Below are positions 17,010 through 22,489 of a stretch of 22,489 nucleotides of DNA, piece by piece (the first letter of the stretch is position 1; each line of letters opens with the position of its first letter). The notes under the pieces are model-generated. The model did no database searches. It was not told the DNA's origin and saw only the letters and a program-made list of their open reading frames with translations. The position numbers and the translations under genes are program-made. Location: IMG/VR virus record IMGVR_UViG_3300037297_000368, positions 1-22,489 of that record, one strand, 5' to 3'. The stretch comes from a virus.

Positions 17010-19990
17010 GCCCCAACGTACTCGACACCAGCTACACCTTTGACACCGGCGGGGTCACCTACTCCTTCACCACAAGCCTGGGTGACATTCTCACCCGGGT
17101 GCCGATGGCCGCCTGGTATCTGGACTTCGTCAAGAAGAGCAACCTGGCGACCAATCCGGTCATCGCCAACCGATTCCCGCCGCCTCCGATTCCGGCCTCG
17201 CTGGAGGGCTCCGTCTACGAGCCCTTCGAGCTCGAGTCCGGCGATGTCCTCACGGTGGGCACCCCAATTGGGGCCTCGCTCGAATCTGCCATCGCAGAGC
17301 CCTACAACCTGTCCGATGGTGACACCCTGGAGCTGCGCATCGATGGAGGTTACACACAGGAGTTCGTGCTATCCGGCCTGACGGCCGGCGCCGCCACCGC
17401 GGAGGAAGTGGCACGCTCCATCCACGCCACCATCCGCAAGGCCCGGGCGGCTATCTCCTCCAGCGAGACCAAGGTCACCATCTACTCCAAGAGCCTGGGC
17501 GAGGACTCGCAGGTCTATGTCTCCGGGGGCACCGCGGCGGCCATCCTCGGCTTCGACACCAACCCGATCACGGGCCCCGTATTCGGCGCCGATGGCGAGG
17601 AGAGCGTCGAGTTCGACGCTGTGGCCGCCAAGGTGGACAGTGGCAATACGGCGGCCTTCGATCTGGACGACGGCGACACCCTGGACGTCAAGGTCGACGG
17701 AGGTGTCACGCAAACGATCACCTTCTCGATTGATCAGTTCGCGGACATCGATGTCGCCCTGGTCGGTGAGATCATCGCGGTCATCAACGACCAGCTGAAT
17801 GGGGCAACCGCCTCAGGAGCAGAAGGGGACTCCAAGGTCAGGATCTCCTCGCACACCCTGGGCACCGGGTCGAGCATCCAGGTCACCGGCGGCACCGCAA
17901 ACGCCGCCGGCAAGCTCAACTTCCCCACCTCGATCGAGACCGGCAGCGGGGACTTCGTCGACCTGTGGCAGGCCACGGCGGTCGAGGTCCGGGACTACCT
18001 CAATGCGAGCCTGACTCTCTCCGAGGCCTCGATCGCCGCCGAGGGCCTTCGGGTCCGCATCACCACCGCGGCCCGGGAGCGAGTGATCTGCAGTGGATCG
18101 GCAGCCCTCGCTCTGGGCATTGCCTCTTCGGGACGAGTTACGAGTAGCAACGCCGAGCCCTTCAGGATCACCAAGGGCCAAACTATAAAGGTCAAGGTCG
18201 ATGGTGGTCCAGAACAGACCATCGTCCTCACCCCTCATGGAACCCTGAACACCCAGGACCTGGCCGCAGAGGCCGTGGTCGACCTCCTCAACTTCTACCT
18301 GTCCGGCGCCACGGCGTACACCTCGGAGGACGGCACCAAGGTCGCCATCGTCTCCAACTCCACCACCACGCCCAGCACGGTCGAGGTGACCGGCGGCAGC
18401 GCCAACCCGGAGATGGCCTTCCCGGAGAACTCCGAGGGCTCCGGGGTGGGCATCTCGGACTTGTCCGTGTCGGAGGCCGGAGCCGACGAGGACATTGACC
18501 TGATGCTCTTCGACATCACGTCGTCGGGCTTCGACTGGGTCAAGATCTGGGTCAAGGGCAACTTCGAGCGCAAGCTCATCTGGGACTCCGCCCTGGCCTT
18601 CACCGAGCCGGGCTGGACCGTCACCGAGAGCAAGAGCCCATCACCTGGCTCCGGCGTCGATGACACCTGGAGCATCTCGCTGGCACACAGCACCGACTTC
18701 ACGTCCGACGAGCTCATGTACGTGGAGGTCGAGGCCGAGACCCTGGGTGCCGACAGCCTGAGCACGGTCTACTACTTCGTGGTGGAGGACGTCCGCCAGC
18801 CCACCGTGGTCAAGATCACGGTGCGGCAGCCGGATGTACTGCGCGTCCGGTTCTCCGAGCCCATGAACCAGATCGCGAGTGACTCCAGCTCCTCGCTCTA
18901 CACCCGTGACGTGTCCGGCCGCATCAGCTACTACGAGACCATCAACGTGGGCGGGACCGATTACGACAACGTCGTCGAGGCGCCCGTGGCCAGCTTCGCC
19001 ACGACAGACGTGGGCGCATTCCTCGGCTCGGCCGGCGCCCGCAACTCCCAGAACAACGGCTGCTGGGAGATTCTACAGCGCATCTCGACGACCATGGTCC
19101 AGGTCGACGCCGAGCTGGTCGACGAGGAACCGGCAGACCCTCAGTCGGAGACGCCGCCCTCCGTCTACGTCTCGCCCTACAGGATCAACCGCGTGGACCC
19201 CCCGGCCGGCACGATCCAGCCCTCGTTCCAGCCCATCGTGATCGACGCCACGGCGGTGGCCAGCTCGGCCATCCCCACGGGCGACGAGGTCGGTCGCTAC
19301 GTCGACCTGCAGCTGCACGACGCCCTCAGCCCGGAGCTGACGTACCAGCTCGAGCTCGTCCTGATCGAGGACCCCGCCGGGAACCTCATCGGCTCGACCT
19401 ACACCTTCACCTCGTGGTCTCCCTACGATGTGGAAGGTAGGGAGTTCGAGCTGTGGGAGATGCTCCCGCTGAAGAACAGAGATGAGGACAAGACCGGAGA
19501 CCTCGAGAGATTCGTCAAGTGCTTCGACGAGGCCACCAAGGTCATCCTCTACGACATCGACAGGTTCGGCCGCCTGCTGGACCCCTGGGCCTGCCAGGAC
19601 GAGGCTGTCGACCCGCTGCTGGAGCACCTCGGCAATCCCCTGGCCTTCGTCAGCAGCCTGACGTTGGATCGCAAGCGGGACCTGATTCCCATCCTCGTGC
19701 CCATGTACAAGCAGCGAGGCACCGCCGAGGGCATCGAGGACGCGGTGCAGTTCTTCCTGAACAAGACCGTGGTGGTCAAGCCCTGGAACATACCCGCCGA
19801 CACCTGGGTCCTGGGAGAGTCCCTGTTGGGCTACAACACCTACGTGGGCCCTTCCCAATCCTTCGTCCGATACTCCTTCTTCCTGGAGCACACGGTGACC
19901 TTGACGGATTCGGACAAGAGCATCATCAAAGAGATCGTGGAGTTCATTCGACCCGCGCACACCCACTTCGTGGGCTTCCAGCTGGTCTGA
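17006..19990 (+). CDS. Baseplate gpI-like protein with large Ig/IN-like N-terminal extension
   Basis: A 994-residue protein. Residues ~812-994 match the phage tail protein I (P2 gpI) family in layout: ELWEMLPLKNRDEDKTGDLE with a helix FVKCFDEATKVILYDIDRF, then LLDPWACQDEAVDPLLEHLG, a basic 'KRDLIPILVPMYKQRGTAEG' segment and a closing IIKEIVEFIRPAHTHF. In P2-like phages gpI sits in the baseplate wedge and is usually about 180 residues, so the 810-residue N-terminal part is an extension. It starts with a probable Ig strand (NVLDTSYTFDT). Then come IN-like repeats with E-P-F/Y-x-L-x-x-G-D-x-L starts at residues 72, 98, 216 (AAFDLDDGDTLD) and 384, plus a degenerate copy at ~317-380. An Ig-like region (~485-592) and a SbsA-like Ig domain (~593-810; RVRFSEPMN, LVLIEDPAGN) follow. 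The start is supported by GGAGGA and coupling to the upstream gene. Confidence 0.9.
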   Translation: MSPNVLDTSYTFDTGGVTYSFTTSLGDILTRVPMAAWYLDFVKKSNLATNPVIANRFPPPPIPASLEGSVYEPFELESGDVLTVGTPIGASLESAIAEPYNLSDGDTLELRIDGGYTQEFVLSGLTAGAATAEEVARSIHATIRKARAAISSSETKVTIYSKSLGEDSQVYVSGGTAAAILGFDTNPITGPVFGADGEESVEFDAVAAKVDSGNTAAFDLDDGDTLDVKVDGGVTQTITFSIDQFADIDVALVGEIIAVINDQLNGATASGAEGDSKVRISSHTLGTGSSIQVTGGTANAAGKLNFPTSIETGSGDFVDLWQATAVEVRDYLNASLTLSEASIAAEGLRVRITTAARERVICSGSAALALGIASSGRVTSSNAEPFRITKGQTIKVKVDGGPEQTIVLTPHGTLNTQDLAAEAVVDLLNFYLSGATAYTSEDGTKVAIVSNSTTTPSTVEVTGGSANPEMAFPENSEGSGVGISDLSVSEAGADEDIDLMLFDITSSGFDWVKIWVKGNFERKLIWDSALAFTEPGWTVTESKSPSPGSGVDDTWSISLAHSTDFTSDELMYVEVEAETLGADSLSTVYYFVVEDVRQPTVVKITVRQPDVLRVRFSEPMNQIASDSSSSLYTRDVSGRISYYETINVGGTDYDNVVEAPVASFATTDVGAFLGSAGARNSQNNGCWEILQRISTTMVQVDAELVDEEPADPQSETPPSVYVSPYRINRVDPPAGTIQPSFQPIVIDATAVASSAIPTGDEVGRYVDLQLHDALSPELTYQLELVLIEDPAGNLIGSTYTFTSWSPYDVEGREFELWEMLPLKNRDEDKTGDLERFVKCFDEATKVILYDIDRFGRLLDPWACQDEAVDPLLEHLGNPLAFVSSLTLDRKRDLIPILVPMYKQRGTAEGIEDAVQFFLNKTVVVKPWNIPADTWVLGESLLGYNTYVGPSQSFVRYSFFLEHTVTLTDSDKSIIKEIVEFIRPAHTHFVGFQLV
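17219..18450 (+). repeat. Diverged flagellin-IN-like repeats in the gpI-like protein
   Basis: Repeat starts fall at 17219 (a short, incomplete copy), 17297, 17651 and 18155, with a degenerate copy from about 17954. The full copies share the order GDTL, VDGG, a helix ending near IN, 'KVxIxSxxLG', then VxGGxAN and LxFP. They are recognisable at protein level only; I saw no extended DNA identity. Confidence 0.75.
19439..19990 (+). other. gpI-like baseplate domain (C-terminal of the 994-residue protein)
   Basis: This marks the part that identifies the gene's role: an acidic 'LP-x-x-x-x-x-D' entry, a long helix, a 'D-x-x-x-x-x-LLEHLGNPL' segment, and the K-R-D-L-I-P-x-x-x-x-x-Y-K-Q-R-G-T signature typical of gpI-family tail proteins. 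The family name comes from memory of the pattern, not from a search. Confidence 0.8.
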
Positions 19991-20003
19991 GAGAGGTAAA
20001 GCG

Positions 20004-22148
20004 ATGGCCGACAGAAGAGACTTCTACTACCGTCAAAAGGTCCTCGAGGAGGAACTCGATGCGGCCTATGAGGGCCTGGAGAACGCCGAGCGCGCCCTGG
20101 CCAGCGATTTGGACTTCGTGGGCAGAACCCCACCCTCCACGAAGGCTGATTTCGGTGGCATCGTGTGGGGTCTGGACGTCACTTTCGGCGGGGGCCTCAA
20201 CATCATCGTCGCCGCGGGTGCCGCCTACGGCGAACTGGGTATCAGGGCCCACGTGCCGTCCGACACGACCGTCACTCTGTCCAGCCAGGGCGACACCCAG
20301 ATCGGTCAGGGCGGCACCGGCGACGGTGCGCCCATCGCCCTGGCGAGCGGCACGGAGTGCTGGGTGACCGTCTTCCTCAGGTTCGATCGGCTTCTCAGCG
20401 ACCAACGCTACGATGGCTACAACAACCTGGTCTATCACCAGCGCGACGAGAGCTTCTACTTCACCCTGGAGCAGGGCACACCGCGCACGATCGGCTCGCT
20501 CACCGTGGGAGACAAGCCGGCCCGAAAGCTCTACCACACCCTCCTCGCTGACGTTCACATGAAGAACACTGGTGGAGGCATCTTCATCGACTCCATCGAC
20601 ACCGGCGACGATACGCAACGCACCGAGTGGTACTTCGACTACGAGGCCACCAACCCCATCTATGGCAACCCGGCCAGGCGCATCCATGCCAAGAAGAACA
20701 TCCGTGACGCGCTGGCCCAGATGCTCGAGTACTACAACGACCACGCAGCCGGCCTCGAGGACAAACACAAAGCGATCGATATCCTGTGGACGGCGTCCGA
20801 GGCCTGGGCTGACGGCGAGTCCGTCAGCGCCACCGATGTCTACAACGCGCTCAACGAGATCATCGCAGACCTCGCAGTCAAGCAGCCCTCCGGCACGGCG
20901 TCATCTGGCTCCCGCAAGATCGGCACCAGGGCCGCAGCCGGCGGCGCTGGGTACATCGACAGCGGCAGTCCCTACTCCATCCCCCAGACCACGGTGCAGG
21001 ATGTTCTCGAACAGCTCACCGAGCAGGTCAACGGGCGTGTCTTCCGCGGCGGCGATAGCTCTGTGGACTACTTGTATCCACGGGCTATCGGCACCGAGCT
21101 CGGCGACCCGGCGGGCAACAAGTGGGATGCCTACCTCAGAGACTTGGTCGTTGACCGGTATTTGCAAAGTGCCCTCATCCCGGAGATCGCCGACGACAAC
21201 AGCTTCGACCTGGGCACCGCCTCGGCTCGCTTCCGCAACCTGTTTCTGGGCACCTCGCTCACCAACGACGGCGTCACGCAGCTGAATGACAACCTGACCG
21301 TGGAAGGGTACTCGACCTTTGAGAAACGGGTCGAGATACAGGCGCCCTACGCCGATCACGGACTCGTCGTCACGCAGGCTGGAGCAGCCACCGATGGCGG
21401 CTACATCTTCCAGATGCAGAGCAAAGTCCTGGCGCTGAACTCCTTCATGAAGGTCGACAAGTTTGGTCACTTCAGCCATACGCCGCACTTCATCGAAAAC
21501 TTCCAGCACTACGCGCAAAAGCTCGCTTCGAGCTCGCTGGCCACGCATGTGCCCGACACGCGCTGGGAGGGCTTCAGCGGCTTCTCGACGCCCTCGTACC
21601 AGATCGTGGGTGGCGGCTCGAACTCGCAAGGCCTTCAGGTCTTCGGTACGGTGCCGGAGACGGGACCGAAGACAGTCGGCCTGAGCTCGGGCCCGCAGTG
21701 GGAAATCGGCCAGGCGCGAGGCATAGCAGCCATGTTCGAGATGGGCCCGGCCTACACCGGCATCCCGCAGGCGACCGAGCTCATCGTGGGCGGGTTCACG
21801 GGCGTCTTCTACGGCGTCGAGATTCTGATCCGCATGGACCTCAACGGAGCCTGGGGCTACTTCGACAACGGCACCTCCATCGCCTACGGCGCCACGAACC
21901 TGATGACCGGCCCGCCAGTGGCCAACGGACGCTACACCTTCAGGATTCTCATCCTTGATACCAACACCGTCGCCGTGCAGGGCCCCAATGGCTGGGAGAG
22001 CCTGGTGCCATCGAGCGGCTCGATGAACGCCGCTGAGGTGGCCAACTTCGACTTCTACTTCTCCCGTGCTTCAGGCGCCTACGCCGGGCGAGGCGCCAAC
22101 TTCCACTACTTGTGCGTCAGCGAGCAGGAGACGCGGGATCTCGGCTAA
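20004..22148 (+). CDS. Tail fibre / baseplate-attached fibre protein
   Basis: A 714-residue protein with AGAGG (19992-19996) seven bases before ATG. The N-terminus (RRDFYYRQKVLEEELDAAY, then LENAERALASDLDFVG) is a short helical motif I associate with phage fibre or baseplate-attachment proteins encoded after the tail baseplate genes. It is followed by a beta domain (GGLNIIVAAGAAYGELGIRA). Residues ~227-300 are helical (KKNIRDALAQMLEYYNDHAA). Residues ~400-435 hold a fibre-type 'SFDLGTASARFRNLFLGTSL' motif as in many tail fibres. Residues ~500-714 are an all-beta, Gly-rich C-terminal domain (ELIVGGFTGVFYGVEILIRM, TVAVQGPNGWESLVPSS) that could be a jelly-roll receptor-binding tip. Its place right after the gpI-like gene fits the gpI-gpH order of P2-like phages. 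Receptor specificity cannot be read. Confidence 0.88.
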   Translation: MADRRDFYYRQKVLEEELDAAYEGLENAERALASDLDFVGRTPPSTKADFGGIVWGLDVTFGGGLNIIVAAGAAYGELGIRAHVPSDTTVTLSSQGDTQIGQGGTGDGAPIALASGTECWVTVFLRFDRLLSDQRYDGYNNLVYHQRDESFYFTLEQGTPRTIGSLTVGDKPARKLYHTLLADVHMKNTGGGIFIDSIDTGDDTQRTEWYFDYEATNPIYGNPARRIHAKKNIRDALAQMLEYYNDHAAGLEDKHKAIDILWTASEAWADGESVSATDVYNALNEIIADLAVKQPSGTASSGSRKIGTRAAAGGAGYIDSGSPYSIPQTTVQDVLEQLTEQVNGRVFRGGDSSVDYLYPRAIGTELGDPAGNKWDAYLRDLVVDRYLQSALIPEIADDNSFDLGTASARFRNLFLGTSLTNDGVTQLNDNLTVEGYSTFEKRVEIQAPYADHGLVVTQAGAATDGGYIFQMQSKVLALNSFMKVDKFGHFSHTPHFIENFQHYAQKLASSSLATHVPDTRWEGFSGFSTPSYQIVGGGSNSQGLQVFGTVPETGPKTVGLSSGPQWEIGQARGIAAMFEMGPAYTGIPQATELIVGGFTGVFYGVEILIRMDLNGAWGYFDNGTSIAYGATNLMTGPPVANGRYTFRILILDTNTVAVQGPNGWESLVPSSGSMNAAEVANFDFYFSRASGAYAGRGANFHYLCVSEQETRDLG

Positions 22149-22162
22149 CGAGGCAATAAGCG

Positions 22163-22453
22163 ATGTCAGAAAAATCGAAGAGAGAAAAGAAGAAGCTGGA
22201 GCCGAACGACGTCACCGGGGCACAAGAGGCCGGAGGCACCGTGTCCGTGTTGGCACTCAAGTCGATCCCCTGCCCCGAATGCAACGCCGAGCATGTCTTC
22301 ATCGAGTTGGCCGGCGGTGGCGCACGCCCCCTGTTGGGGCACAGGACCTACACCAGGGCGCCGTCCGAAGGCCTGTCCGAAGCGACCATGGAGGCATCCC
22401 GCGCGCTGGTTTGCCACTGCGGTGCGGTCTTCAAGGTGCCGGCGCCTGCCTAG
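22163..22453 (+). CDS. Small probable zinc-ribbon protein
   Basis: A 96-residue protein starting with a very basic, charged segment (MSEKSKREKKKLEPND). It contains CPEC (Cys37, Cys40) and CHCG (Cys84, Cys86), a four-cysteine layout consistent with a zinc ribbon, with two C-terminal strands (RALVCHCGAVFKV). The ribosome site is modest (GAGG at 22150-22153, nine bases before ATG). It is a different type of protein from the beta-rich structural genes before it. It could be a small DNA/RNA- or protein-binding factor or an assembly accessory; the function is unknown. Only 36 bases follow it in the window, with no recognisable feature. Confidence 0.75.
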   Translation: MSEKSKREKKKLEPNDVTGAQEAGGTVSVLALKSIPCPECNAEHVFIELAGGGARPLLGHRTYTRAPSEGLSEATMEASRALVCHCGAVFKVPAPA

Positions 22454-22489
22454 CCCGGCGCCAGGTACCGCACGTGCACCCAGCCTGTC

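Noticed and set aside
17000-17012. Programmed -1 ribosomal frameshift site
   Set aside because: No X-XXY-YYZ slippery heptamer precedes the stop, and a Shine-Dalgarno plus ATGA overlap explain expression of the second gene by reinitiation.

Overview
The window is a dense block of tail, baseplate and fibre genes from a tailed phage or prophage, probably one with a contractile tail (myovirus-like). All 14 genes lie on the + strand. The gaps between genes sum to only about 120 bases and the longest is 25 bases, so no stretch above 300 bases lacks a gene. I see no tRNA, integrase, promoter or terminator; transcription presumably enters from upstream and continues past the window. The DNA is GC-rich by eye (not counted). 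No gene identifies the host. The firmest functional anchor is the C-terminal ~180 residues of the gene at 17006-19990, which look like the P2 gpI family of baseplate proteins. The rest is recognised by module type rather than by named genes.

Region 1 (1-6858) holds six genes: a 5'-truncated structural protein, a jelly-roll (concanavalin/LamG-like) protein, two proteins built from flagellin-IN-like and other beta modules, a 228-residue structural protein and an 82-residue small protein. Most have good Shine-Dalgarno sites and gaps of 6-25 bases.

Region 2 (6884-8458) is a tail-fibre protein: a PKD/Ig-like head, 3.5 copies of a 60-residue repeat carrying seven His-x-His motifs, a GNDSRLSDARTPTAH fibre motif and a C-terminal beta domain.

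Region 3 (8467-19990) holds five large genes packed with gaps of -4 to +3 bases: two paralogous lectin/propeller-like proteins, a protein with three tandem Ig-like domains, a propeller protein ending in an Ig-like domain, and the 994-residue gpI-like protein with a long Ig/IN-like N-terminal extension.

Region 4 (20004-22453) holds a 714-residue fibre or baseplate-attachment protein and a 96-residue probable zinc-ribbon protein.

Inferred working model: the gpI-like protein and the 714-residue protein sit at the baseplate, and the Ig, IN, jelly-roll and propeller modules form a branched receptor-binding apparatus. The points most worth a second look are (a) an Ig-like domain apparently split across the ATGA overlap at 17006; (b) 180-bp fibre repeats almost identical as protein but heavily recoded synonymously; (c) a paralogous pair joined by a conserved hinge with a domain insertion in one member; (d) the enlarged gpI-like protein; and (e) two gene junctions with the identical 12-base sequence GTAGACCATGGC, both in frame across an amber stop. 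I found no defence system, retroelement, CRISPR array or other clearly new class of system.
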